Assembly (NCBI RefSeq): GCF_003671495.1
Contig: NZ_RCHN01000006.1
Location: 124,001 to 188,000 of the forward strand
Length of the DNA: 64,000 nucleotides
DNA from: Ketobacter sp.
GTDB lineage: Bacteria; Pseudomonadota; Gammaproteobacteria; Pseudomonadales; Ketobacteraceae
Direction of reading: 5' to 3'
Position 1 is the stretch's first letter. Each line of letters starts with the position of its first letter. Made by a program: the position numbers and the translations under genes. This document shows, in pieces, positions 1 to 9,073 of the stretch. The notes beneath the pieces were generated by a model. That model was not told where the DNA came from. It made no database searches and was given only the letters and a program-made list of their open reading frames with translations.

Positions 1-1014
1 CCGCAAAGCCACTTCCTTCAGCAGCTCATCGCCGGCATCATGGCCCATGGAATCATTGACCTGCTTGAAGCGGTCCAGATCCATAAACAACAAAGCGAAG
101 GGCTGGCCGCTGTGATCACTGTAGGTGATGGAATTATTCAACGCGGAATTGAACAGGTTACGATTACCCAGTTCAGTCAAGGCATCGTACTGCGCCATAA
201 AGTGCAGCTTTTCTTCAATCTTTTTGCGTTCGGTAATGTCTTTGAACACGATCACCGCGCCGTCAAACTGGCCGGAAGGAGAATGGGTGGGGCTGGCGGT
301 ATACTCCACCGGCAACATCTTGTCATGATGGGAGCGGAATACCCCCACGTCACTGTGATAAGCCTTACCCTCTGAACAGGCTTTGTAGAGTTTCGTCTTT
401 GACCAGCCGCTGTCTTCCGGTTGCTGGGCCGACACGATCACGGCCTTATACAGGGGCTGACCGATGAGCACCGAACTGTGCATGCCCAGAATCATTTCCG
501 CCGCGGGGTTCACAAAGGTGATGGTGCCTTTCAGGCACACCCCGATGATGCCCTCACCCACCGAGCGCAATAAAACTTCATTGCTGGTTTTGACCTGTTT
601 GAGTTTGCTCAGAGCCTCTTCCAGTTTCTGCTGGCGACCGTCCAACTCCAGGAAGATGCGCACTTTGCTCAGCAGCACAAAGGGGTCGAAGGGTTTGAAC
701 AGAAAGTCCACCCCGCCGCTTTCATAGCCTTTGAACATGTAGCCTTCTTCTTTATTGATGGCGGTAAGGAAGATAATGGGGATATGACGGGTCTTGGGAC
801 GCTGGCGCATGAAGCTTGCCACTTCGAAGCCATCCATGCCCGGCATCTGCACATCCAGCAACACCATGGCAACGGTTTGCTTGAGCAGGATGGAAAGGGC
901 CTCCGGACCGGAGGTGGCGGCGATCACTTCAACATTGTCCAGTTCACCCAGGGTCGCTTCCAGCGCAACCAGGTTGGCCTTTTGATCGTCCACAATCAGA
1001 ATGCTCTGCTTCAT
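1..1014 (-). CDS. Response regulator with PAS and GGDEF domains (C-terminus beyond window)
   Basis: Reading down from an ATG at 1014, the frame stays open for 338 codons to the window edge, so the gene is partial. An N-terminal receiver begins MKQSILIVDDQ and carries the phospho-acceptor motif LLDVQMPGMDG and the FLTA and KPFDP motifs. A PAS domain follows (about residues 150-275), with a short ERKKIEEKLHFMAQYDALT linker of the kind that leads into GGDEF domains. The GGDEF fold is entered (FMDLDRFKQVNDSMGHDAGD), but its signature motif lies outside the window. It is probably a phosphorylation-controlled diguanylate cyclase. Its ATG overlaps the stop of the CheB-like gene as ATGA, so it is the fourth gene of the operon begun by the hybrid kinase, which is its likely phosphodonor. 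Catalytic competence cannot be judged here. Confidence 0.9.
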   Translation of the reverse strand, partial: MKQSILIVDDQKANLVALEATLGELDNVEVIAATSGPEALSILLKQTVAMVLLDVQMPGMDGFEVASFMRQRPKTRHIPIIFLTAINKEEGYMFKGYESGGVDFLFKPFDPFVLLSKVRIFLELDGRQQKLEEALSKLKQVKTSNEVLLRSVGEGIIGVCLKGTITFVNPAAEMILGMHSSVLIGQPLYKAVIVSAQQPEDSGWSKTKLYKACSEGKAYHSDVGVFRSHHDKMLPVEYTASPTHSPSGQFDGAVIVFKDITERKKIEEKLHFMAQYDALTELGNRNLFNSALNNSITYSDHSGQPFALLFMDLDRFKQVNDSMGHDAGDELLKEVALR

Positions 1015-1619
1015 GACTGCCCTCCTGCAGCAAAGGAAGACAAGCGTTCCGCGATGCGCACCATCGGCAAGATCTCATCCACTTCGGTGGCGGCAATGGC
1101 GGCCTTGGGCATGGAATCCACGGTAGCCTCAGCAGGTTCCTGCACCATGACATAGCCACCATTTTCTTTGATGTAGCGCACGCCCTCTGCACCGTCGGCG
1201 TTGGCTCCGGTGAGCACACAACCCACCAGATGCTGCTGGTAGACTTCCGCCGCCGACTCCATCGCCATATCAATAGAGGGCCGGCAGAAATTCAGCGGGG
1301 CATCCAGGCTCAGTGAGAACACCTTGCCGCTGTCAATGAGCAAATGATAATTGGGCGGTGCCACATAAAAGCAGCCCGCTTCTATTCCCTGTTTATCTTC
1401 CGGCTCCTGCACTTGTAAGTGAGTATACTTGGCAAGCATTTCGGGTACGCCACTGGACCTGTTGGGACGCTGATGCAACACAGCCACGGTTGGTATTCGG
1501 TAATGCTCAGGCAATGTCTTCAGCAATGTAATCAGTACATCCAACCCACCGCTGGAAGCGCCGATCACCACCAACTCAACCTGCTTAATCAATCCGCTGG
1601 AACACTCTTGCTGATTCAT
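1011..1619 (-). CDS. CheB-type methylesterase domain protein (no receiver domain)
   Basis: This protein of about 202 residues matches the catalytic domain of CheB. The serine motif GASSGG lies near the N-terminus, a histidine follows in VLHQRPN, and an aspartate region reads TGANADGAEG. These correspond to the Ser-His-Asp triad that hydrolyses glutamyl methyl esters on chemoreceptors. The receiver domain of classical CheB is absent, so control must come from partners. The ATG at 1619 (MNQQE) is preferred; upstream in-frame codons lie deep inside cheR. The gene overlaps cheR by 35 bases and the next gene by ATGA, which points to translational coupling. There is no CheA, CheW or receptor alongside, so the substrate is unknown. 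Stand-alone CheB domains beside hybrid kinases are known, usually with unclear targets. Confidence 0.88.
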   Translation of the reverse strand: MNQQECSSGLIKQVELVVIGASSGGLDVLITLLKTLPEHYRIPTVAVLHQRPNRSSGVPEMLAKYTHLQVQEPEDKQGIEAGCFYVAPPNYHLLIDSGKVFSLSLDAPLNFCRPSIDMAMESAAEVYQQHLVGCVLTGANADGAEGVRYIKENGGYVMVQEPAEATVDSMPKAAIAATEVDEILPMVRIAERLSSFAAGGQS

Positions 1620-2427
1620 CGATGGCTTTATATCTAAATTCGTTAGGCAAACTGCGCAAAGACTCTTTGATGCCGAGACCCAGGAAGCCACCCAAATCCA
1701 GACTGTTATGAAATAAGGTTAGCACCTTAGTTTGAAGTTCGCGCCGAAAGTAAATTAGGACATTACGGCAGATCACCATCTGCATCTCCCCAAACACCTG
1801 ATCTGTAACCAAATCGTGCTGGGTGAACACAATATTTTTCTTGAGGCCGGGATCAATCAGGAAGCGCTCGTAACCCACTGAAATGAAATCATCCAGGCCG
1901 CTTTTGCCACCGGCATCCCGATAGTTCTCCCGTGCTGTGGCCAGCATCTTGTCGTGATAGACGCCTTTGCTGGCCTGGTCCAGCACCTGGGAATTGATGT
2001 CCGTAGCGTAGATTACCGCTCGTTCCCCCAGTCCCTCTTCATGTAAAAGAATGGACATGGAGTAAGCCTCCTCCCCGGTGGAACAACCGGCATGCCAGAT
2101 CTTAATGAACGGATGACTGCGCAGCTCCGGAATCACTTGCTCCCGGATCACCCGATAGAATACCGGATCCCGAAACATATCCGTCACATTCACGGTCAAC
2201 CCACGCACGAAGTGGACACAGCGTTTTTTATCGCGGACCAGCTCATGCTGCAGATCACAGGGTCGCAGGATGTGATTATCCGACATGTAACGCGCCACCC
2301 GGCGCCGCAACGAGGCTCTGGAGTATTCCCTGAAGTCATAACCCCAGCGCAGATAAAGCGCCTGCATCAGGCACTCCACCTCCACTTCAAATTCACTGAG
2401 CTGATCCAGCTTTCCATCCTGCGCCAT
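1585..2427 (-). CDS. CheR-type protein-glutamate methyltransferase
   Basis: This 280-residue protein has the CheR architecture: an N-terminal helical domain (FREYSRASLRRRVARYM) and a SAM-binding domain with the nucleotide motif KIWHAGCSTGEEAYSMS. Further motifs are YATDINSQVLDQA and VICRNVLIYF. CheR enzymes transfer methyl groups from SAM to glutamates of chemoreceptors. The ATG at 2427 is chosen because it overlaps the TAA of the upstream kinase as TAATG; a longer start at 2445 is possible but would lie inside the kinase gene. No C-terminal pentapeptide-binding or TPR extension is visible. It lies between the hybrid kinase and the CheB-like gene, so the methylation pair probably serves this kinase system and not flagellar chemotaxis. 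Confidence 0.92.
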   Translation of the reverse strand: MAQDGKLDQLSEFEVEVECLMQALYLRWGYDFREYSRASLRRRVARYMSDNHILRPCDLQHELVRDKKRCVHFVRGLTVNVTDMFRDPVFYRVIREQVIPELRSHPFIKIWHAGCSTGEEAYSMSILLHEEGLGERAVIYATDINSQVLDQASKGVYHDKMLATARENYRDAGGKSGLDDFISVGYERFLIDPGLKKNIVFTQHDLVTDQVFGEMQMVICRNVLIYFRRELQTKVLTLFHNSLDLGGFLGLGIKESLRSLPNEFRYKAIDESARVFQRID

Positions 2428-5400
2428 TACGCCTGCCCCAACCACATCTTCACGATGGCTTTCAGTTTATTGGTGTCCACCGGTTTGGATAAGTAATCGT
2501 TGGCCCCCGCCTCAATACAGCGGGCACGATCATCCTTCATCGCCTTGGCGGTCAGTGCGATTATCGGCAGAGTCTTGAACCTGGGGTTGCTGCGAATCTG
2601 CTGCATGGCTTCCAATCCGTCCATTTCCGGCATCATCACGTCCATCAGCACCAGATCGAACTCAGCGGAGGACTCCAGCATTTCGATGGCTTCAACACCG
2701 GTACCGGCGGTCTCTATTTCAAAACCGCTTTCCTCCAACACCGCCGATAACGAATACAGATTACGGATATCGTCGTCCACCAATAGCAGGCGCTTACCTT
2801 CCACATCGGCTAATTTTACCGTGGAGGTATCCTCCGGCTCCTTGAGGTGGGCTGGCTGCTCTGCCCCTTTCAACCAATGCAGGAACAGCGTGGTTTCATT
2901 CAGCAGGCGGGAGATGGATTTGTCCGTCTTCAACACAATACGCTTGGCGAATTTGCGCAGCTGCGCATCCTGGCGCTTATCCAGGTCCCGGGCGGTATAG
3001 ATAATGATAGGGGTATTGCCGTTGGTGCAGTGGCTCAGGGTTTCCGCCAATTGGAAGCCGTCACTGTCTGGCAACTCCAGATCCAGAATAATGGCGCCGA
3101 ACTGCTGCCGCTTAAGGCAATCGATGGCCTGCTGCCCGGTCTCCGCCATCTCACAGATGACATTCTGTTCTGCGAAACTGTTTTGCAGTTGTTCCTGCTG
3201 AACAACATCATCTTCAATGACCAATACCCGGTTGCTGCTCAGCTGGCTCAATTCCGAACTGATGTCGTTGAACAGCTGATCCAGACGGTCGCGACCAAAG
3301 GGCTTGGCAATGAACTCCTCCGCCCCCTCAATGCTGGATGGATTGACATTGAGTTTTCCGGAAATCACGTGCACAGGAATATCTTTGGTTTGGTCATCCC
3401 CTTTGATTTCACTGAGGAAGGCTTCACCAGGCTCATCCGGCAACCCCAGATCAAGCACGATGGAGCCCGGGCGCTGTTGCTGCAAAAACTGCCGGGCATC
3501 TTTCACTGAGTGGGCACAGAATGCGGTGAAGCCGAATTCCTCTGCCAGGTTTTTCAGTACACCACTGAAGCTGGCATCGTCTTCCACAATCAAAATCGCA
3601 TTGCTGACAGGAACCGGCTCCGCTGCGATTGCCTTGTGCCCGTTTACGGATGCGGATGAGGCCGGTGAGACGACCGGTTGATCCGCGCTGGCACTTACCC
3701 GTGCCGGCGCCATGACGGCGGCCGGCGCGGCGCTACCACTGGAGACTCTGGGCAGGAACAAACTGAACACCGACCCGGTGTTTTCCCCTTCGCTGGTGAC
3801 CTTGACTGCGCCCTTCATGATGTCCGCCAGTTTGCGGGATATGGTCAAACCCAGGCCAGTACCGCCGTATTTGCGGGAAATGGTGCCATCCACCTGCTGA
3901 AAGGCTTCGAAGATAAGGTCCAGCTTGTCTTTGGGAATGCCGATACCGGAATCCTGAACCCGAAACTCGATGGCATCGGCCTTCGGCAAAATGCCGGCGC
4001 TGGTGGCGACATCGGACGGGGGCACACACATACTCACCACCACCTGGCCCTGGTGTGTGAATTTCAAGGCATTGGAAATAAAATTACGCAGGATCTGGCT
4101 GAGACGATGCTCATCCACCACAATACTCTCCGGCAGATTCTCATCAATCTCCACCACAAAACCAATCTGTTTGTTTTCCGCCTGGGCATCAAACTGGCCG
4201 TGCAACTTCGACGCAAGATCTTCCAGCGGCATGGCTTCCGCCACCAACTCCAGTTTCCCCTCCTCCACTTTCGACAGGTCCAGGATGTCATTGATCAACA
4301 TCAGCAGATCGCGGCCGGAGGAATTGATCACGCGGGCGTGCTCAACCTGCTTGTTATCCAGGTTGGATTTCCGATTCTCCATCAAGCCCTGCGACAGAAT
4401 CAGGATACTGTTCAGTGGTGTGCGCAGCTCGTGGGACATGGTGGAGAGGAATTCCGTTTTGTAACGGCCACTCATCTCCAGCTGCTGGGCTTTCTGCTCC
4501 AGTTCCTTACGGGAAACTTCCAGCGCCTGGTTGTTTTTCTCGATCTCGTCTTTCTGTCGATCCAACAGGCGATTACGCTCTTCCAGCTCTTCGTTCATTA
4601 CCCGCAGCTCTTCCTGCTGTTGCTGCAGACTTTCCTCCGAGGAACGCAAAATGGCGGCCTGTTCTTCCAACTCCTCGTTAGTGGCGCGCAATTCCTCCTG
4701 CTGTTGTTCCAATGCCTCCGCCTGCAATTTGGAACGGTCCAGCGCATCCGCCAGCTGCACCCGGGAGATCGCGGAGTTCAAGGCAATCGCCATGCCCTCT
4801 GCTGCCCGAGTTACAAATTCAATGTCCTCTTGAGAAAACGGTTTGAAGCTCATCAGCTCCATTACCGCCAGCAGGTGATTATTGAATTCCAGGGGAATCA
4901 CCATCACCTGCCGGGGTGTGGATTCACCCAGCCCGGAAGCAATGGGCGTGTAATCGCTGGGCAGATCGCCCACCACAAACAGATTGCGCTCCACGGCCGC
5001 CTGCCCCACCAGGGATTCGCCGATCTTGAGGCGGCTACGATCGCCCTTGCGCTGGGAATAGGCGTAGCTGGCCCGCATCACCAACTCATCGCCTTCCACC
5101 AGATACACCGCCCCCACCAGGGAATTCAGCATCGAAGCCAGGCTGCGCAACATGGACTGCATAACCTGATCGATGGTCTGCTCGCCACGCAGGGCCTCGT
5201 TCAGCCTGGCCACCTGTTCCTGGCGCCGACTACGCAGGTGAGCCTCGCTGCTTTGTTCCTTGAGCCGGTCCCGCATGATGGCCAGTGCGGCAAACAGCTT
5301 CTGCACTTCCAGGCTGTTGGCCTCCCCGATTTCCACATCCAGATTGCCATCGGAAATTTCACCGGAGAGTTCAATCACGTCATCCATGGCACTGTTCACT

Positions 5401-6029
5401 ACCAGGAACAGCCAGATATACGCGCCCAGCACCAGCACAACCAACATCGCGCCAAAAACAAACTGCTCGCGGGTGACCACTTCGGCGTCTCCCCGGATCG
5501 ACGTCATGGTGGCTTCCAGGTTGCCGTTGATTTCGTCCGCAAACTCCCGTAACAGGGTTTCATAGTGGCGGCGCTTGGCAATGGAGGGCCCCACCGCCGC
5601 GTACATTTCGTCGCTGCTGTACGTGCCGTCGAGCACGTCCGAGGTAAAGCGCTGGGTGGTTTCCACGAATTCTTCGAAGGCCGCCTGCAGCAGGTCTGCC
5701 TGCACACTGAGGGATGGCTTGAGCTCATCCAGCTTATTCAACATCTGGCGCTGGCTGCGTGCCAACGTCACCGCTTCGCTCAAGGTGTCCTTGTCGTTCT
5801 CAGCCATGGCGGCCTCAAACAGGCGATTGACATCCACCAGGCCTACCTGCAACTGGTTGGCATACTGCACCAGCACCAGATCCACTTCCTGGAATTCCTC
5901 CAGCGCCTGGGTGGTGTCCTGAAAGAAACTGTAGTTACTGAACACGATGGAGGAGAAGCCCACCAGGGCGATCAGCGCGATGGTGGTCATCTTCAGCTTG
6001 ATGGACAGGTTTTTGAGACTGTTAAACAT
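2427..6029 (-). CDS. Hybrid sensor histidine kinase with HAMP, GAF and three receiver domains
   Basis: This 1200-residue membrane kinase has TM1 near residues 14-32, a helical extracytoplasmic region and TM2 near 190-211. HAMP, a GAF domain (about 280-420) and a long Gln/Glu-rich coiled coil (about 425-525) follow. The HisKA domain has phospho-acceptor His533 in FLSTMSHELRTPLNS. The ATPase domain shows N-box LRNFISNALKF, DSGIGIP and GTGLGL. Three receivers start near 809, 933 and 1080, with acceptor regions VLDLGLPD, ILDLELPDSDG and LMDVMMPEMDG. Only the third has a fully classical DVMMPEMDG loop. It heads the operon with cheR, cheB and the receiver-GGDEF gene, so it probably runs an internal phosphorelay that feeds the GGDEF output. 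The sensed signal is unknown. A good sigma-70 promoter lies upstream at 6167-6195. Confidence 0.95.
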   Translation of the reverse strand: MFNSLKNLSIKLKMTTIALIALVGFSSIVFSNYSFFQDTTQALEEFQEVDLVLVQYANQLQVGLVDVNRLFEAAMAENDKDTLSEAVTLARSQRQMLNKLDELKPSLSVQADLLQAAFEEFVETTQRFTSDVLDGTYSSDEMYAAVGPSIAKRRHYETLLREFADEINGNLEATMTSIRGDAEVVTREQFVFGAMLVVLVLGAYIWLFLVVNSAMDDVIELSGEISDGNLDVEIGEANSLEVQKLFAALAIMRDRLKEQSSEAHLRSRRQEQVARLNEALRGEQTIDQVMQSMLRSLASMLNSLVGAVYLVEGDELVMRASYAYSQRKGDRSRLKIGESLVGQAAVERNLFVVGDLPSDYTPIASGLGESTPRQVMVIPLEFNNHLLAVMELMSFKPFSQEDIEFVTRAAEGMAIALNSAISRVQLADALDRSKLQAEALEQQQEELRATNEELEEQAAILRSSEESLQQQQEELRVMNEELEERNRLLDRQKDEIEKNNQALEVSRKELEQKAQQLEMSGRYKTEFLSTMSHELRTPLNSILILSQGLMENRKSNLDNKQVEHARVINSSGRDLLMLINDILDLSKVEEGKLELVAEAMPLEDLASKLHGQFDAQAENKQIGFVVEIDENLPESIVVDEHRLSQILRNFISNALKFTHQGQVVVSMCVPPSDVATSAGILPKADAIEFRVQDSGIGIPKDKLDLIFEAFQQVDGTISRKYGGTGLGLTISRKLADIMKGAVKVTSEGENTGSVFSLFLPRVSSGSAAPAAVMAPARVSASADQPVVSPASSASVNGHKAIAAEPVPVSNAILIVEDDASFSGVLKNLAEEFGFTAFCAHSVKDARQFLQQQRPGSIVLDLGLPDEPGEAFLSEIKGDDQTKDIPVHVISGKLNVNPSSIEGAEEFIAKPFGRDRLDQLFNDISSELSQLSSNRVLVIEDDVVQQEQLQNSFAEQNVICEMAETGQQAIDCLKRQQFGAIILDLELPDSDGFQLAETLSHCTNGNTPIIIYTARDLDKRQDAQLRKFAKRIVLKTDKSISRLLNETTLFLHWLKGAEQPAHLKEPEDTSTVKLADVEGKRLLLVDDDIRNLYSLSAVLEESGFEIETAGTGVEAIEMLESSAEFDLVLMDVMMPEMDGLEAMQQIRSNPRFKTLPIIALTAKAMKDDRARCIEAGANDYLSKPVDTNKLKAIVKMWLGQA

Positions 6030-6166
6030 CTTTGCCCGGCAATTGATTCAATGGTTCAAGATGACTTAGGCCTCCGCCAGGCACATCCCATCCCGCCAGG
6101 ACCCCGGATTCGGGCCGCAACCTGGCTCCCTAGTTTTTTTAGTTCTATTTCAATAGATTACTAATA

Positions 6167-6195
6167 GGTATAGTTGACCGAAACTGTCTGGTCAA
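6167..6195 (-). promoter_or_regulatory. Predicted sigma-70 promoter with overlapping inverted repeat
   Basis: On the minus strand TTGACC (6195-6190) and TATACC (6172-6167) are separated by exactly 17 bases, giving a good sigma-70 promoter for the hybrid-kinase operon with a leader of about 130 bases. The -35 box is one arm of an inverted repeat, TTGACC-N10-GGTCAA (6174-6195), whose other arm fills the spacer up to the -10. A dimeric regulator bound there would block RNA polymerase. The promoter call is sequence-based; regulation is inferred. Confidence 0.5.
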
Positions 6196-6208
6196 AAATG
6201 CCGGCCAA

Positions 6209-8089
6209 TCAAGCGGAACTGTGCACCACCCGGTTGCGGCCCGCTGCCTTGGCCTGATAGAGGTTGGCGTCCGCGGTTTTCAACAGGCTTTCGTTATCAT
6301 ACCGGTCGGAGGGAACCCGGCTGGCCACACCAATGCTGGTGGTCATGGTGATGGACTGCCCTTCCCACTCCACCGTGATGGACGCCACGGCAGCGCGAAT
6401 ATTTTCCGCCACCACCCGTCCTCCGGCCTCATCGGTTCCCGGCAACAGTGCCACGAATTCCTCACCGCCGTAGCGTGCCACAAAGTCCGGCGGACGGCGC
6501 AACGCGTCCGTCACCACCTGCGCAAAGCGCCTCAAGCATTCATCTCCACACTGATGTCCGTAGCGGTCATTGAGCTTCTTGAAGTGATCAATGTCCATCA
6601 TCAACACCGTGATGGTGCTTTTCTCGCGGAAACTGCGCTGGTACTCGGTTTTCAGCAACTCATCAAAATGACGCCGGTTATAGAGCCCGGTTAAACCGTC
6701 CTTGATGCTCAGTTCTTTCAGTTGCCGGTTGGCCACCTCCAGCTCTTCCGTGCGCTGCCGAACAATCTGGTCCAGGTTCTGGTTGACCTCCTCCTGAACC
6801 TGCAGCGCTTTGTCCTGCGCCTTGATGCGCATCTCTTTTTCTTCATTGACCCGATGCCCAAATGACAGCGACAGCAGAATCAGCTCCAGAACTGACCCGA
6901 TCTCCAACGCATGAGCCGAAATCATATTGGGTTGGGTACGACCGGTAATCTGCAACAGGTACACCAGGATGAACACCAGATAAATCAGCCAGGCCAACGC
7001 AAAGGTGCGCGCCGCCCGCACCCCCTTGATGGAATAAACCACTCCCAGATACACACCAAAGCTGACCGCAACAAAGGAGATCGCATGGGCAATTTTCAAC
7101 ACCAGCAGGTAGGGCAACACAAACGCTGAGGCCAACACCCCAACGAACGCCACCAACAGCACCCGACCCAGCAGCCGGTTAATCCCCCGCTCTGTTTCCA
7201 GTTTGAGAAAGCTGCGCACAAAGGCAACGGCCGCCAGCGGCATGATGGCCGTCAACACCAGCACCATGATGTTGTTCATGGCGACCGATTGCGGCCACAG
7301 ATACTGAAAGCTGGCACCGGTCAGGGTGAATTGCAGGGCGGTGGTGCTGAGCACATAGAACAGGTAATAGAAGTAGGTAAAATCCCGCACCAGGATAAAA
7401 ATAAACAGGTTATAGAAGAACATTGCCAGCATGATGCCGAAATAGGCCCCATACCATGCCATCTCCAGCTTGTCCTGCTCGTGAAACCGGGATTGTGTGA
7501 TCGCATCCAGCGGCACTTCCAACGGACCCTGGGATTCCACCCGCAGGTAAAGCTGCGCCTGGGTCAGCTTCAGATCATTGACCGGAAACAGATACACCCG
7601 GTTATCCACCGGGCGTCGATGGAAGGGTACCGTATCCCCCAGCTGGTAAGATTCGATGATCCGGCCGTCGTTGACCCAGTACACGTCCAGGCGGTCGATG
7701 TGCGGGTAGTTCAATCGGATATAGACCGGATCCCGCAACTGATGGAGGTTGTTCAACTGCACCACAAACCAGTAGGGAATGTTGGACTGACCGAAGTTCG
7801 TGACACCCGCCTTGTTCAATTGCCAGGGTGCCACTTCACCCCGCAGCAGGTTATCAATGGTCCGGCTTTGGTCATCGGGCAGAAACAGGAGGAACGGGCT
7901 GAGGTTGATGCGGTCCAGCTGGTTGATCTCACTGAGATCAATGGCCTCAAACCCTGGCGGTACGTCCGACCGGGCAAAGCCTGCGCCGGCCAACAGCAAC
8001 CACCAGAGACCCAGTGCGGCTGCCAACAGCATCCGCCCGTTCAGTCTTATTGTTTTGTGGTTGACGTTAACGTCCGCGGTGGTTGTCAA
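6209..8089 (-). CDS. 7TM-DISM membrane diguanylate cyclase
   Basis: This 626-residue protein has a signal-peptide-like N-terminus (LLAAALGLWWLLLAGAGFA) and an extracytoplasmic 7TMR-DISM type 2 domain. Seven hydrophobic helices lie between about residues 205 and 400, then a coiled coil, then a GGDEF domain. The active-site motif is RYGGEEF, a catalytically competent form, and the inhibitory I-site RxxD is present as RPPD five residues upstream. It should make c-di-GMP in response to an external ligand. The first in-frame start is TTG at 8089. An ATG at 8032 would remove the charged n-region of the signal peptide, so the TTG is favoured but unproven. The gene appears monocistronic. Confidence 0.92.
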   Translation of the reverse strand: MTTTADVNVNHKTIRLNGRMLLAAALGLWWLLLAGAGFARSDVPPGFEAIDLSEINQLDRINLSPFLLFLPDDQSRTIDNLLRGEVAPWQLNKAGVTNFGQSNIPYWFVVQLNNLHQLRDPVYIRLNYPHIDRLDVYWVNDGRIIESYQLGDTVPFHRRPVDNRVYLFPVNDLKLTQAQLYLRVESQGPLEVPLDAITQSRFHEQDKLEMAWYGAYFGIMLAMFFYNLFIFILVRDFTYFYYLFYVLSTTALQFTLTGASFQYLWPQSVAMNNIMVLVLTAIMPLAAVAFVRSFLKLETERGINRLLGRVLLVAFVGVLASAFVLPYLLVLKIAHAISFVAVSFGVYLGVVYSIKGVRAARTFALAWLIYLVFILVYLLQITGRTQPNMISAHALEIGSVLELILLSLSFGHRVNEEKEMRIKAQDKALQVQEEVNQNLDQIVRQRTEELEVANRQLKELSIKDGLTGLYNRRHFDELLKTEYQRSFREKSTITVLMMDIDHFKKLNDRYGHQCGDECLRRFAQVVTDALRRPPDFVARYGGEEFVALLPGTDEAGGRVVAENIRAAVASITVEWEGQSITMTTSIGVASRVPSDRYDNESLLKTADANLYQAKAAGRNRVVHSSA

Positions 8090-8204
8090 AGAAGGGGTCG
8101 GTCCAACGGTAAGTGACTATCCTGTATACATTCAGGTTAGTTCACCTACCGTGGTCGTCAATCTATCGGCGGCCCAGTGCTGCCAGGATATTGTCAGGGA
8201 GACG

Positions 8205-9056
8205 TCAGAGTTTACCCATCATGCCCTTGACCGCAGCCGGCAGGTCGGCGGGCAGCACCACGGTCTTGCCGTTGGCGGATTTGGAAATCTGTTCCAGGGA
8301 TTTAACGTACTTCTCACCCAATAGGTACACCACCGGCATTTCCTGCTCCCCAATGGCCGAGGTCACCATCTCAATGGCCCGTTGACTGGCCTTGGCCAGC
8401 ACCACCTGCGCCTCGGCATCCCGCCGGGAAGCTTCCAGGCGGCCTTCCGCTTCCAGAATGGCCGCCTGTTTGTCCCCGTCCGCCCGCGTCACTGTCGCCC
8501 GTCGGGCCCGCTCTGCCGCAGCCTGCTCTTCCATGGCACTCTGCATGGTGCCGGAGGGGTTGATATCCTGGATCTCCACTGTCTTCAGGGTAATCCCCCA
8601 ATCCGAAATATCGTCGGAAATGGAGTTCTTGAGGTGGGCCTTGATCTTGTCACGGGAAGACAACGCGTCATCCAGGTCCATTTCCCCGATAATGGAGCGC
8701 AGGGTGGTCTGCACCAGGGTCTGGATCGCAATCCGGTAATCCTCCACCCCGTACACGGCCTTCTCCGGCGAAATGATATTGATGTAGGCCACCGCATTGG
8801 CAATGATGACCGCGTTATCCCGGGTGATGACCTCCTGGGAGGGGATGTCCAGTACGATGTCTTTGGTGGTGACCTTGTAGGCCACCGAATCGATGAACGG
8901 AATGATGATGTTCAGGCCCGGCGCCAGGGTACTGTGATACTTGCCCAGCCGCTGCACCACCCACTTATACCCCTGCGGCACCAAGCGCACCCCTTTGGCC
9001 AGGGTGACCAACACCAGAACGAACAAGGCTCCCACCACATAGAGTCCGGCGTACAT
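8205..9056 (-). CDS. qmcA: SPFH/band-7 membrane protein, QmcA-like
   Basis: The 283-residue protein has one N-terminal membrane helix (about 4-20) and a prohibitin/stomatin (SPFH) domain beginning VPQGYKWVVQRLGKYHSTL. The family-typical PGLNIIIPFID and the helical stretch EEQAAAERARRATV are present. Such proteins form membrane microdomain scaffolds; E. coli QmcA is the closest named relative by pattern. It sits 17 bases downstream of an NfeD-like gene on the same strand, the standard gene pairing for this family. The C-terminus ends in a short hydrophilic tail. The exact cellular role is not settled for the family. Confidence 0.9.
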   Translation of the reverse strand: MYAGLYVVGALFVLVLVTLAKGVRLVPQGYKWVVQRLGKYHSTLAPGLNIIIPFIDSVAYKVTTKDIVLDIPSQEVITRDNAVIIANAVAYINIISPEKAVYGVEDYRIAIQTLVQTTLRSIIGEMDLDDALSSRDKIKAHLKNSISDDISDWGITLKTVEIQDINPSGTMQSAMEEQAAAERARRATVTRADGDKQAAILEAEGRLEASRRDAEAQVVLAKASQRAIEMVTSAIGEQEMPVVYLLGEKYVKSLEQISKSANGKTVVLPADLPAAVKGMMGKL

Positions 9057-9073
9057 AACGATTTCTCCTGTTG

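Noticed and set aside
3678-5552. Long plus-strand open frame (about 620 codons) opposite the hybrid kinase
   Set aside because: It mirrors the codon pattern of the real gene, is rich in His/Gln/Leu with no domain, and the minus-strand protein is unmistakable.
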